A DNA stretch of 64,000 nt, taken from Microglena sp. YARC (taxonomy: Eukaryota > Chlorophyta > Chlorophyceae > Chlamydomonadales > Chlamydomonadaceae). Both the position numbers and the translations under genes were made by a program. Below, piece after piece: positions 23,350-35,900 of the stretch (the stretch's first letter is position 1; every line of letters begins with the position of its first letter). Location: assembly GCA_022414725.1 (NCBI GenBank), contig CM039462.1:50515005-50579004 (forward strand), given 5' to 3'. The notes beneath the pieces are model-generated. The model was not told the DNA's origin. It worked only from the letters and a program-made list of their open reading frames with translations, and ran no database searches.

Positions 23350-24030
23350 TCCCCCCCCCCCCCCCCACACACACACACACCCACACCCACACCCACACCC
23401 ACACCCACACACCACCACACACCACCACCACCCTCGCGACTCACACACACACAGGCTAGACTTCCCTTCGCTATCCAGCACTGTGATGGAGACCCCCCCC
23501 CCCCCCCCCCTCTCCCCCCTACCCAAACACACACACCATTACACACCATACACACCTCCGCAACCACACACACACAAACCACTACACGCCACCACCACCC
23601 TTGCAACCCACACACACACTGGCTAGACTCCCCGTCCCTATCCTGCACTGTGATGGAAGACCTGCCCCCCCCCCCCCACACACACACACACCCCACACAC
23701 ACACTCTCCACCACACACACCCACCACCCTCGCAACCCACACACACACACTGACTAGACTCCCCAACACTATCCTGAACTGTGATGGAGAACCTTCCCCT
23801 ATCCCCCCCACACCCACACCCACACCACCACCACCACCCTCGCAACCCACCCACACACTGGCTAGACTCCCTGTCGCCATCCAGCACTGTGATGGAGAAC
23901 CTCCCCCTTCCCCCCCCTCTCCCCCCTACACTCATGCACACCACCACTACCATAACCACCACCACACTCGCAACCCACACACACACCGGCTACTCTCTGT
24001 TGCTTTCCTGCACTTTGATGGAGAACTAGT
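20258..24030 (-). repeat. Minisatellite family M1, array B (C-rich on plus strand)
   Basis: About 29 tandem units averaging 130 bp. Read on the minus strand, each has GAGAACC-side bases, then CATCACAGTGCAGGATAGCG, ACGGGGAGTC, CCAGTGTGTGTG and a GGTGGTGG run, ending in a long G tract. The core is well conserved; most length variation lies in the CA/CACC and poly-C portions. Orientation is opposite to arrays A and C. All Pro/His/Thr- or Gly/Val-rich frames here are repeat translations, not genes. Confidence 0.95.
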
Positions 24031-24589
24031 CCGTAATTCCAACTGTGACTGTGCATCGTGATGCAAACTTAGTTCTGGTGACAGTAAGAGTGTCGCCTAT
24101 GCGCTCTTTATTGATGCGGTTGCTAAGGGAGTGGTGGTGTCACTGACTGCAGCTACACAAGTAACGGTGGGTTTGTGTCTGCGTTAAAAGGAATACATCA
24201 TTGCCAGTCATGAGTTTTGAGAGGGATTGATTTGGCAGGTATAATGAAGAATGTGAACGGGGTTTGTGTTTGTAGGGGGGGGGGGGGGGGGGGGGGGCAT
24301 CCTTTCTTGTACTAAAGTACTCAGTCTTCAGATGCACGCCCTAGAGATGAAATATCAGGATCACAAGGAAGGAAGAATGCTGTGTACCAGGCCTGGATGT
24401 CCTCCTCATGGGATGAGAGTAGAAAACCTAAGGAATATATATTTGTTTAAATGAAAAGAATAACAAAAGTGATCGTTTCGAGTTTACCGTAGGCGCATGA
24501 TATGTTGGCGGAAACTTGAGATGGCGGATGGCACTCAAAAGGGGATAAAATCATGGCGGATTTTGAGGTTGGCGGATGTTACCGATTTG
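24031..24589. other. Intergenic sequence with a long G run
   Basis: No gene is supported. A G run of about 25 bases lies at 24274-24298, and several GGCGGATG words occur from 24510 onward. Confidence 0.5.
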
Positions 24590-25060
24590 GGGTGCTCCAT
24601 AAATTGGCCCAGGGTACCAATGGCGGATGGCGGAGTCCTTTTTTACATATTTCCAATTTAAACCAGATTCAAGTGTGACTAAAATTAGTCATTCTGGGCA
24701 TAACAGGAGTATAACATATTGGACCTCTGAATAAAAAAAACCTCAGTGAAAAAATATTGGCCCTCTGTAAAATAACTGTGTCACCCTGTGCAAAAAACTT
24801 GAGGAGGGCTGCCCCCCCCCCTCCCCCCCCCCCCCCTTAATAAGAGGCATGACTAATATCATTGGCTTGAACATTGCCTTGCAGATAGTGCAAGGCAATG
24901 TTCACTTCAGACTGTATTTTTACAGTCCAGTGGTAGCCTGGGGGCAACAGCAGGCTGAGAGACAGAGGGAGGAGCCAAACCAGGGTCTGGCGATGTCTGA
25001 GCGCCCAAAGCTGGATGAGGATTCATTAACTCGATGGCTATAACGAAATTGAAATGAAAA
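24590..25060 (+). repeat. Diverged direct repeat D, copy 2 (right of minisatellite array B)
   Basis: Second copy of the segment at 19760-20240, in the same orientation. It has GTGCTCCATAAATTGG, AAACCAGATTCAAGTGTGA and GATGGCTATAACGAAATTG in the same order. A C-rich tract interrupts it near 24815-24836. Confidence 0.6.
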
Positions 25061-25099
25061 GAAATGAGCAGCCGTCAGGAATGGAGGAGGTTGTCCAAA

Positions 25100-25430
25100 G
25101 GGAGTTACTACCCCCCCAACTGTGTGAACTGCACTGACTGTATTGGCCTGGCGAAATGTTGACGGATGGCCCAATCTGCCAGCGCTCCCCGCCTGGCCGA
25201 AATCATTGACAGGGGTGTACAAATGGAGCAACACTGGTTGTAAAAACAGATCCTTGTGTGCCACCAGCGGATGCAATAACCTTGGTCCTTGGCGTGTGTT
25301 AAAAAAGTATCAGTACAGACAGGGGGAGTTGTGCAACTGTTGGAGGTGGCACACACAATGTTGACACCAGTATAAGTGATGCCGCCTACAGTTTCAGTGC
25401 CTGTAGTAAGAACAAGCTCAACAAAATAAA
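25100..25430 (-). CDS. Possible exon of unknown function
   Basis: The minus-strand frame contains VELVLTTGTETVGGITYTGV and NIVCATSNSCTTPPVCTDTF, a Cys-containing extracellular-looking stretch. A second frame then takes over with ASAGGTQGSVFTTSVAPFV. The change of frame and the absence of clear splice borders leave this weak. It lies downstream of the membrane-anchor exon of the next feature, so it would belong to a different transcript or be a pseudo-exon. Confidence 0.25.
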
Positions 25431-25937
25431 GGGATGTCACCATTAAATGGTTCAAAATAAGAATCAAATTCTGGGTCCTGGGACACCGGACACGAAATGA
25501 TATGGCTATAGGTTGAGGACAGGCAAAGTTGAATCCAAGAAGACATGTTTGCTTACATATGATTGTACCATACACACCCTGCGATTACAGTGGAGGGGTG
25601 CACTTTGGTGATCAATATAATACTTTCTACGTTTAGATCATAGTGGAACGTTGCTTCTCATTTGTTATTGCCAGGTGAGGGACCTTCCCTATGCACCCAA
25701 AGGCTCTAGTCTTCTCACATTTCAACAGCCCAGAGTACTATCATCACTGTTCAGCTATATGAGGAGTTGTATGAGAAGTCAGTGTACATGTCCCTGATAA
25801 TAATTTGGCTCTCGTCACATATCTACATCAGCATCCAAAGACATGCGTTTGATGCGAACTAGATTGGTCATGTAACACAGTGGACGTTGACAGGCTTATG
25901 CAGAATTAACAGTCGTATGCAAAATTAGCACACAGAC

Positions 25938-26392
25938 TTATGCAGAATTAGCCGTTCCCTCCTTGGGGTGAATGACCTGTCCTGACCTTCTGCGGTACAG
26001 TAGGTACCCAATCAAGAGGAGGAGAGGGATCCCCAGGCCTAGTCCAATGCCCAGACCAAGGGCCAGCGCATTGTTGTCACCACCAGAGTCAGTTAGGAAT
26101 GCCTCAACACCGGTGAAGCCATATGAATCAAGGAAAGACTGAGGAAAGATTGAACCAGGATTGTCAGTCATAATCTTCTCGTAGGCAGCTACCTGTTCCT
26201 TTGACGTGCCAGCAGGGTATATGATCTTGGTGTCAGCAATAACTGAGCCAGACCTTAATTTCAACAGCTCTGCGACTCTGTCTCCAGTACTCAATTTAAC
26301 AAGTAGTTCAAAACTGAACTTAGCCACCCGGATTTCATTGGTCATAAACACAGGGCCCATGAACTCAAATGATACCAAACTGAACAGCGCAT
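25938..26392 (-). CDS. Last exon of a surface protein: SEA-like domain, membrane span, basic tail
   Basis: The exon begins after acceptor CCTTCTGCAG in phase 1. It encodes about 150 residues: a domain starting VSFEFMGPVF and containing LRSGSVIADTKIIYPAGTSK and MTDNPGSIF; a short acidic linker (LTDSGGDNN); one hydrophobic span (LALGLGIGLGLGIPLLLLIG, then YLLY); and a short basic tail (RRRSGQVIHPKEG) to a TGA stop. The GSVxxDxxIxYP pattern is typical of SEA-like domains of surface proteins; the identification is by pattern only. The topology is that of a type I membrane protein with a tail of about 20 residues. The adjacent upstream exon carries a second copy of the same domain. Confidence 0.6.
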
Positions 26393-26451
26393 CTGCAGAA
26401 GGCGAAGGTTGTAATAAGTAATAAGTAAAGTAATACCCAATCCCACCACAC

Positions 26452-26832
26452 TAGTGAAGCGAAACGGGAGGAGTATAAGCGGAGTAAAAATTGCACCAAG
26501 AGCCTCCAATATACCTTTGCCATTGGCGTCCATGGTTTCATTTGTTGTACCAGCAGGGTACGTGATCTGAACATCTACAATGACACTGAAGAGAAGCTTC
26601 CCAGGCATGATGTTCATAAATTGTGCATTACCTCCATTGGACGCTGCGGTCAATGCAGAAGCAACCATGGCCTTGAATGCTATAAATGTGAGTGTGGAAT
26701 TCACAAACTCATTATACTCACGGCCCGTGAACTCAAATGACGCCATATGTACAAGTGAGGAGAGAGGAGCAGGAGGAGGATAGCCAGCTGTCGTCAATAC
26801 AAGGGCATCAACAGCCACAGCTGCTCCAGTGA
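26452..26832 (-). CDS. Upstream exon of the same surface protein: first SEA-like domain
   Basis: It starts at acceptor CCACTTACTTAG (phase 1) and encodes VTGAAVAVDALVLTTAGYPP, then HMASFEFTGREY, then LFSVIVDVQITYPAGTTNE and LEALGAIFTP. It aligns with the next exon (SFEF.G and I.YPAGT followed by .GAIF/.GSIF), so the domain is tandemly duplicated. The donor is uncertain. A GTGTGG after ACTA (near 26452) keeps phase 1 and leaves an intron of only about 60 bp. Minisatellite array C sits immediately upstream of the acceptor, so its C-rich minus strand supplies the polypyrimidine tract. Earlier exons were not found. Confidence 0.5.
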
Positions 26833-26844
26833 CTAAGTAAGTGG

Positions 26845-27497
26845 GGGGCAGGTGGGGGGCAGGTTCTCGATCACAGTGCAGGATAGCGACGGGGAGTCTA
26901 GCCAGTGTGTGTGTGGGTTGCGATGGTGGTGGTGGTGTGTGGTGGTGATTGTGTGTTAGGGGGAGGTGCAAGGGTGGTGGTGGTGTGTGGGTGTATGTGT
27001 GTGTGTGTGTGGGGGGGGGGGGATGGCAGGTTTTCCATCACAGTGCAGGATAGCGACGGGGAGTCAAGCCAGTGTGCGTGTGGGTTGCGAGGGTGGTGTG
27101 GTGTGTTGGTGCGTGTGTGTGTGGGGGGGGGGGGGGGGGGGGGCAGGTTCTCCATCACAGTGCAGGATTGCAACGGGGAGTCTATCCAGTGTGTGTGTGG
27201 GTTGCGATGGTCCTGGTGGTGGGTGGTGGTGTGTGTGGGAGGGGGGGGTGCGGGGTGGCTATTGCGTGTGGTGGTGTATGTGTGTGTGTGTTTGGGGGGG
27301 GGGGGGGGGGGGGGGGGGGCAGGTTCTCCATCACAGTGCAGGATACCAACAGGAAGTCTAGCCAGTGTGTGTGTGGGTTGCGAGGGTGGTAGTGATGTGT
27401 GGTGGTGTGTGTGTGTAAGGGGGGGGTAGAGGGGGGGGGGCAGGGTCTCCATCACAGTGCAGAATAGCGACGGGAAGTCTAGCCAGTGTGTGTGTGG
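26845..27497 (+). repeat. Minisatellite family M1, array C
   Basis: Five units with the same core as arrays A and B, in the array A orientation (GTGCAGGATAGCGACGGGGA on plus). The array ends inside a unit at AGCCAGTGTGTGTGTGG, directly joined to the 103-bp satellite. It lies within or just upstream of the minus-strand surface-protein gene. Confidence 0.92.
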
Positions 27498-27599
27498 TCG
27501 GAACCTGCCTAGAAGCTGCCCATTCATAAATCATACAAATCACAAACCCTCTGAGCTTTTTAAAAATCATATGAGTCTTGGGATGTCAGAGTTGATTAG

Positions 27600-28620
27600 G
27601 TTGGAAGCTGCCCAGAAGCTGCCCATTCATAAACCATACAAATCACAAACCCTCTAAGCTTTTTAAAAATCATATGAGTCTTGGGATGTCAGAGTTGATT
27701 AGGTCGGAAGGTGCCCAGAAGCTGCCCATAAGCTGCCCATTCATAAATCATACAAATCACAAACCCTCTGAGCTTTTAAAAATCATATGAGTCTTGGGAT
27801 GTAGGAGTTGATTAGGTAGGAAGCTGCACAGAAGCTACCCATTCATAAATCATACAAATAACAAACCCTCTGAGCTTTTTAAAAATCATATGACTCTTGG
27901 GATGTCAGAGTTGATTAGGTCGGAAGCTGCCCAGCAGCTGCCCATTCATAAATCATACAAATCACAAACCCTCAGAGCTTTGTAAAAATCATATGAGTCT
28001 TGGGATGTAGGAGTTGATTAGGTCGGAAGCTGCCAAGAAGCTGCACATTCATAAATCATACAAATCACAAACTCTCTGAAAAGTTTAAAAATCATATGAG
28101 TCTTGGGGTGTGGGAGTTGATTAGGTCGGAAGCTGCCCAGAAGCTGCCCATTCATAAATCATACAAATCACAAACCCTCTGAGCTTTTTAAAAATCATAT
28201 GAGTCTTGGGGTGTAGGAGTTGATTAGGTCAGAAGCTGCCCAGAAGCTGCCCATTCATAAATCATACATATCACAAACCCTCTAAACTTTAAAATCATAT
28301 GAGTCTTGGGGTGTTGGAATCTGCCCAGAAGCTGCCCGTTCATAAATCATACAAATCACAACCCCTCTAGATTTTCTAAAAATTATATGAGTTTTGGGAT
28401 GAAGGAGTTGATTAGGTCGGAATCTGCTCAGAAGCTACCCATTCATAAATCATACAAATCACAAACCCTCTAGGTTTTTTAAAAATCATCTGAGTCTTGG
28501 GGTGTAGGAGTTGAATAGGTCGGAAGCTGCCCAGAAGCTGCCCATTCATAAATCATACAAATCACAAACCCTCAGAGCTTTGTAAAAATCATATGAGTCT
28601 TGGGATGTAGGAGTTGATTA
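27600..28620 (+). repeat. Higher-order block of S103, copy 1
   Basis: Unusual variants occur here in a fixed order: GCACAGAAGCTACCC, CATATGACTCTTGGG, GAAAAGTTTAAAAATC and GGTGTTGGAATCTGCCC. The same variants recur at 30311-31331, each exactly 2711 bp further on. Confidence 0.85.
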
Positions 28621-30310
28621 GGTCGGAAGCTGGCAAGAAGCTACCCATTCATAAATCATACAAATCACAAACCCTCTGAGCTTTTTTAAAATCATATGAG
28701 TCTTGGGATGTAGGAGTTGATTAGGTTGGATGCTGCCCAGAAGCTGCCCATTCATAAATCATACAAATAACAAACCCTCTAAGCTTTTTAAAAATCATAT
28801 GAGTCTTGGGATGTCAGAGTTGATTAGGTCGGAAGGTGCCCAGAAGCTGCACATATGCTGCCCATTCATAAATCATACAAATCACAAACCCTCTGAGCTT
28901 TTTAAAAATCATATGAGTCTTGGGATGTAGGATTTGATTAGGTCGGAAGCTGCCCAGAAGCTGCCCAGAAGCTGCCCATTCATAAATCGTACAAATCACA
29001 AACCCTCTGACCTTTTTTATAATCATATGAGTCTTGGGATGTAGGAGTTGATTAGGTCGGAGGCCGCCCAGAAGCTACCCATTCATATATCATACAAATC
29101 ACAAACCCTCTGAGCTTTTTTAAAATCATATGAGTCTTGGGATGAAGGAGTTGATTAGGTTGGAAGCTGCCCAGAAGCTGCCCATTCATAAATCATACAA
29201 ATCACAAACCCTCTAGGTTTTTTAAAATCATATGAGTCTTGGGTCGTAGAACTTGATTAGTTCGGAATCTGCCCAGAAGCTACCCATTCATAAATCATAC
29301 AAATCACAAACCCTCTGAGCTTTTTAAAAATCATATGAGTCTTGGGATGTAGGAGTTGATTAGGTAGGAAGCTGCCCAGAAGCTGCCCATAAGCTGCCCA
29401 TTCATAAATCATACAAATCACAAATTCTCTGAGCTTTTTTAAAATCATATGAGTCTTGGGATGTAGGATTTGATTAGGTCGGAAGCTGCCCAGAAGCTGC
29501 CCATTCATAAATCATACAAATCACAAACCCTCTAGGTTTTTAAAAATCATATGAGTCTTGGGTCGTAGAAGTTGATTAGTTCGGAATCTGCCCAGAAGCT
29601 ACCCATTCATAAATCATACAAATCACAAACCCTCTGAGATTTTTAAAAATCATATGAGTCTTGGGATGTAGGAGTTGATTAGGTAGGAAGCTGCCCAGAA
29701 GCTGCCCATTCATAAATCATACAAATCAAAAACCATCTGAGCTTTTTTAAAATCATATGAGTCTTGGGATGTAGGAGTTGATTAGGTCGGAAGGTGCCCA
29801 GAAGCTGCCCAGAAACTGCCCATTCATAAATCATACAAATCACAAACCCTCTGAGCTTTTTAAAATCATATGAGTCTTGGGATGTAGGAGTTGATTAGGT
29901 CGGAGGCTGCCCAGAAGCTGCCCATTCATAAATCATACAAATCACAAACCCTCTAGGTTTTCTAAAAATTATATGAGTTTTGAGATGTAGGAGTTGATTA
30001 GGTCGGAAGCTGCCCAGAAGCTACCCATCCATAAATCATACAAATCACAAACCCTCTGAGCTTTTTAAAAATCATCTGAGTCTTGGGGTGTAGGAGTTGA
30101 TTAGGTAGGAAGCTGCTCAGAAGCTGCCAATTCATAAATCATACAAATCACAAACCCTCAGAGCTTTTTAAAAATCATATGAGTCTTGGGATGTAGGAGT
30201 TGATTAGGTCGGAAGCTGCCCAGAAGCTACCCATTCATAAATCATACAAATCACAAACCCTCTGAGCTTTTTTAAAATCATATGAGTCTTGGGATGTAGG
30301 AGTTGATTAG

Positions 30311-31331
30311 GTTGGAAGCTGCCCAGAAGCTGCCCATTCATAAATCATACAAATAACAAACCCTCTAAGCTTTTTAAAAATCATATGAGTCTTGGGATGT
30401 CAGAGTTGATTAGGTCGGAAGGTGCCCAGAAGCTGCCCATAAGCTGCCCATTCATAAATCATACAAATCACAAACCCTCTGAGCTTTTAAAAATCATATG
30501 AGTCTTGGGATGTAGGAGTTGATTAGGTAGGAAGCTGCACAGAAGCTACCCATTCATAAATCATACAAATAACAAACCCTCTGAGCTTTTTAAAAATCAT
30601 ATGACTCTTGGGATGTCAGAGTTGATTAGGTCGGAAGCTGCCCAGCAGCTGCCCATTCATAAATCATACAAATCACAAACCCTCAGAGCTTTGTAAAAAT
30701 CATATGAGTCTTGGGATGAAGGAGTTGATTAGGTCGGAAGCTGCCAAGAAGCTGCACATTCATAAATCATACAAATCACAAACTCTCTGAAAAGTTTAAA
30801 AATCATATGAGTCTTGGGGTGTGGGAGTTGATTAGGTCGGAAGCTGCCCAGAAGCTGCCCATTCAAAAATCATACAAATCACAAACCCTCAGAGCTTTTT
30901 AAAAATCATATGAGTCTTGGGGTGTAGGAGTTGATTAGGTCAGAAGCTGCCCAGAAGCTGCCCATTCATAAATCATACATATCACAAACCCTCTAAACTT
31001 TAAAATCATATGAGTCTTGGGGTGTTGGAATCTGCCCGGAAGCTGCCCATTCATAAATCATACAAATCACAACCCCTCTAGGTTTTCTAAAAATTATATG
31101 AGTTTTGGGATGAAGGAGTTGATTAGGTCGTAAGCTGCCCAGAAGCTACCCATTCATAAATCATACAAATCACAAACCCTCTAGGTTTTTTAAAAATCAT
31201 CTGAGTCTTGGGAAGTAGGAGTTGATTAGGTCGGAAGCTGCCCAGAAGCTGCCCATTCATAAATCATACAAATCACAAACCCTCAGAGCTTTTTAAAAAT
31301 CATATGAGTCTTGGGATGTAGGAGTTGATTA
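30311..31331 (+). repeat. Higher-order block of S103, copy 2
   Basis: Repeats the variant series of 27600-28620 at a constant offset of 2711 bp with few substitutions, so a multi-monomer block was duplicated as a unit. Confidence 0.85.
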
Positions 31332-32331
31332 GGTCGGAATCTGCCCAGTAGCTACCCATTCATAAATCATACAAATCACAAACCCTCTGAGCTTTTTTAA
31401 AATCATATGAGTCTTGGGATGTAGGAGTTGATTAGGTAGGAAGCTGCCCAGAAGCTACCCATTCATAAATCATACAAATCATAAATCCTCTGAGCTTTTT
31501 AAAAATCATATGAGTCTTGGGATGTAGGAGTTGATTAGGTCGGAAGCTGCCCAGAAGCTACCCATTCATAAATCATAAAAATCATAAATCCTCTGAGCTT
31601 TTTAAAAATCATATGAGTCTTGGGATGTAGGAGTTGATTAGGTAGGAAGCTGCCCGGAAGCTACCCATTCATAAATCATACAAATCACAAACCCTCTGAG
31701 CTTTTTTAAAATCATATGAGTCTTGGGATGTAGGAGTTGATTAGGTCGGAAGCTGCCCAGAAGCTACCCATTCATAAATCATACAAATCACAAACCCTTT
31801 GAGATTTTTAAAAATCATATGAGTCTTGGGATGAAGAAGATGATTAGGTCGGAAGCTGCCCAGAAGCTGCCCATTCATAAATCATACAAATCACAAACCC
31901 TCTAGGTTTTTTTAAATCATATGAGTCTTGGGTCGTAGAAGTTGATTAGTTCGGAATCTGCCCAGTAGCTACCCATTCATAAATCATACAAATCACAAAC
32001 CCTCTGAGCTTTTTAAAAATCATATGAGTCTTGGGATGTAGGAGTTGATTAGGTCGGAAGCTGCCCAGAAGCTACCCATTCATAAATCATACAAATCACA
32101 AACCCTCTGAGCTTTTTTAAAATCAAATGAGTCTTGGGATGAAGGAGTTGATTAGGTTTGAAGCTGCCCAGAAGCTGCCCATTCATAAATCATACAAATC
32201 ACAAACCCTCTAGGTTTTTTAGAATCATATGAGTCTTGGGTCGTAGAAGTTGATTAGTTCGGAATCCGCCCAGCAGCTACCCATTCATAAATCATACAAA
32301 TCACAAACCCTCTGAGCTTTTTTAAAATCAT

Positions 32332-32993
32332 ATGAGTCTTGGGATGTTGGAGTTGATTAGGTCGGAAGCTGCCCAGAAGCTGCCCAGATGCTGCCCATTC
32401 ATAAATCATACAAATCACAAACCCTCTGAGCTTTTTAAAAATCATATGAGTCTTGGGATGTCAGACTTGATTAGGACGGAAGCTGCCCAGAAGCTGCCCA
32501 TTAGCTGCCCATTCATAAATCATACAAATCACAAACCCTCTGAGCTTTTTAAAAATCACATGAGTCTTGGGATGTAGGAGTTGATTAGGTCGGAGGCTGC
32601 CCAGAAGCTACCCATTCATAAATCATACAAATCACAAACCCTCTGAGCTTTTTTAAAATCAAATGAGTCTTGGGATGAAGGAGTTGATTAGGTCGGAAGC
32701 TGCCCAGAAGCTGCCCAGAAGCTGCCCATTCATAAATCATACAAATCACAAACCCTCTGAGCTTTTTAAAAATCATATGAGTCTTGGGATGTCAGACTTG
32801 ATTAGGACGGAAGCTGCCCAGAAGCTGCCCATTAGCTGCCCATTCATAAATCATACAAATCACAAACCCTCTGAGCTTTTTAAAAATCACATGAGTCTTG
32901 GGATGTAGGAGTTGATTAGGTCGGAGGCTGCCCAGAAGCTACCCATTCATAAATCATACAAATCACAAACCCTCTGAGCTTTTTAAAAATCAT
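32332..32993 (+). repeat. 331-bp three-monomer tandem duplication within S103
   Basis: The variants TCAGACTTGATTAGGACGG, CCCATTAGCTGCCC and AATCACATGAG occur in the same order twice, 331 bp apart (for example 32461 and 32792). This is a recent, nearly identical duplication. Confidence 0.85.
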
Positions 32994-35900
32994 ATTAGTC
33001 TTGGGATGTAGGAGTTGATTAGGTAGGAAGCTGCCCGGAAGCTACCCATTCATAAATCATACAAATCACAAACCCTCTGAGCTTTTTAAAAATCATATGA
33101 GTCTTGGGATGTAGGAGTTGATTAGGTCGGAAGCTGCCCAGAAGCTACCCATTCATAAATCATACAAATCACAAACCCTCTGAGATTTTTAAAAATCATA
33201 TGAGTCTTGGGATGTAGGAGTTGATTAGGTCGGAAGCTGCCCAGAAGCTACCCATTCATAAATCATACAAATCACAAACCCTCCGTGCTTTTTTAAAATC
33301 ATATGAGTCTTGGGATGTAGGAGTTGATTAGGTAGGAAGCTGCCCAGAAGCTACCCATTCATAAATCATACAAATCACAAACCCTCTAGGTTTTTTAAAA
33401 ATCATCTAAGTCTAGGGGTGTAGTTTTTGATTAGGTCTGAAGCCGCCCAGAAGCTGCCCATTCATAAATCATACAAATCACAAAACCCTCAGAGCTTTTT
33501 AAAAATCATATGAGTCTTGGGATGTAGGAGTTGATTAGGTCGGAAGCTTCCTAGAAGCTGCCCATTCATAAATCATACAAATCACAAACCCTCTGAGCTT
33601 TTTAAAAATTATATGAGTCTTGGGATGTAGGAGTTGATTAGGTCGGAAGCTGCCCAGAAGCTACCCATTAATAAATTATACAAATCACAAACCCTCTGAG
33701 CTTTTTTAAAATCATATGAGTCTTGGGATGAAGGAGTTGATTAGGTTGGAAGCTGCCCTGAAGCTGCCCATTCATAAATCATACAAATCACAAACCCTCT
33801 AGGTTTTTTAGAATCATATGAGTCTTGGGTCGTAGAAGTTGATTAGTTCGGAATCTGCCCAGAAGCTACCCATTCATAAATCATACAAATCACAAACCCT
33901 CTGAGCTTTTTAAAAATCATATGAGTCTTGGGATGTTGGAGTTGATTAGGTCGGAAGCTGCCCAGAAGCTGCCCAGAAGCTGCCCATTCATAAATCATAC
34001 AAATCACAAACCCTCTGAGCTTTTTTAAAATCATATGAGTCTTGGGATGTAGGAGTTGATTAGGTCGGAGGCTGCCCAGAAGCTACCCATTCATAAATCA
34101 TACAAATCACAAACCCTCTGAGCTTTTTAAAAATCATATGAGTCTTGGGATGTAGGAGTTGATTAGGTAGGAAGCTGCCCAGAAGCTGCCCATTCATAAA
34201 TCATACAAATCACAAACCCTCTGAGCTTTTTAAAAATCATATGAGTCTTGGGATGTAGGAGTTGATTAGGTCGGAAGCTGCCCAGAGGCTACCCATTCAT
34301 AAATCATACAAATCACAAACCCTCTGAGCTTTTTAAAAATCATATGAGTCTTGGGATGTAGGAGTTGATTAGGTCGGAAGCTGCCCAGAAGCTGCCCATT
34401 CATAAATCATACAAATCACAAAACCCTCTGAGCTTTTTTAAAATCATATGAGTCTTGGGATGTAGGAGTTGATTAGGTCGGAAGCTGCCCAGAAGCTGCC
34501 CATTCATAAATCATACAAATCACAAACCCTCTGAGCTTTTTAAAAATCATATGAGTCTTGGGATGTAGGAGTTGATTAGGTAGGAAGCTGCCCAGAAGCT
34601 ACCCATTCATAAATCATACAAATCACAAAACCCTCTGAGCTTTTTTAAAAATCATATGAGTCTTGGGATGTAGGAGTTGATTAGGTCGGAAGCTGCCCAG
34701 AAGCTGCCCATTCATAAATCATACAAATCACAAACCCTCTGAGCTTTTTAAAAATCATATGAGTCTTGGGATGTAGGAGTTGATTAGGTCGGAAGCTGCC
34801 CAGAAGCTGCCCATTCATAAATCATACAAATCACAAACCCTCTGAGCTTTTTTAAAATCATATGAGTCTTGGGATGTAGGAGTTGATTAGGTCGGAAGCT
34901 GCCCAGAAGCTGCCCATTCATAAATCATACAAATCACAAACCCTCTGAGCTTTTTAAAAATCATATGAGTCTTGGGATGTAGGAGTTGATTAGGTAGGAA
35001 GCTGCCCAGAAGCTACCCATTCATAAATCATACAAATCACAAACCCTCTGAGCTTTTTTAAAATCATATGAGTCTTGGGATGTAGGAGTTGATTAGGTCG
35101 GAAGCTGCCCAGAAGCTGCCCATTCATAAATCATACAAATCACAAACCCTCTGAGCTTTTTTAAAATCATATGAGTCTTGGGATGAAGGAGTTGATAAGG
35201 TTGGAAGCTGCCCAGAAGCTGCCCATTCATAAATCATACAAATCACAAACCCTCTGAGCTTTTTTAAAATCATATGAGTCTTGGGATGTAGGAGTTGATT
35301 AGGTTGGATGCTGCCCAGAAGCTACCCATTCATAAATCATACAAATCACAAACCCTCTGAGCTTTTTAAAAATCATATGAGTCTTGGGATGTAGGAGTTG
35401 ATTAGGTTTGCCAGAAGCTGCCCAGAAGCTGCCCATTCATAAATCATACAAATCACAAACCCTCTGAGCTTTTTAAAAATCATATGAGTCTTGGGATGTA
35501 GGAGTTGATTAGGTCGGAAGCTGCCCAGAAGCTGCCCAGAAGCTGCCCATTCATAAATCATACAAATCACAAACCCTCTGAGCTTTTTAAAAATCATATG
35601 AGTCTTGGGATGTAGGAGTTGATTAGGTCGGAAGCTGCCCAGAAGCTACCCATTCATAAATCATACAAATCACAAACCCTCTGAGCTTTTTAAAAATCAT
35701 ATGAGTCTTGAGGTGTAGGAGTTGATTAGGTAGGAAGCTGCCAGAAGCTACCCATTCATAAATCATACAAATCACAAACCCTCTGAGCTTTTTAAAAATC
35801 AAATGAGTCTTGGGATGTAGGAGTTGATTAGGTCGGAAGCTGCCCAGAAGCTGCCCATTCATAAATCATACAAATCACAAACCCTCTGAGCTTTTTTAAA

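Noticed and set aside
20258..24030. Proline/histidine/threonine-rich and glycine-rich frames up to 266 codons
   Set aside because: They are direct translations of the M1 minisatellite in several frames at once, with no start context or splice evidence.
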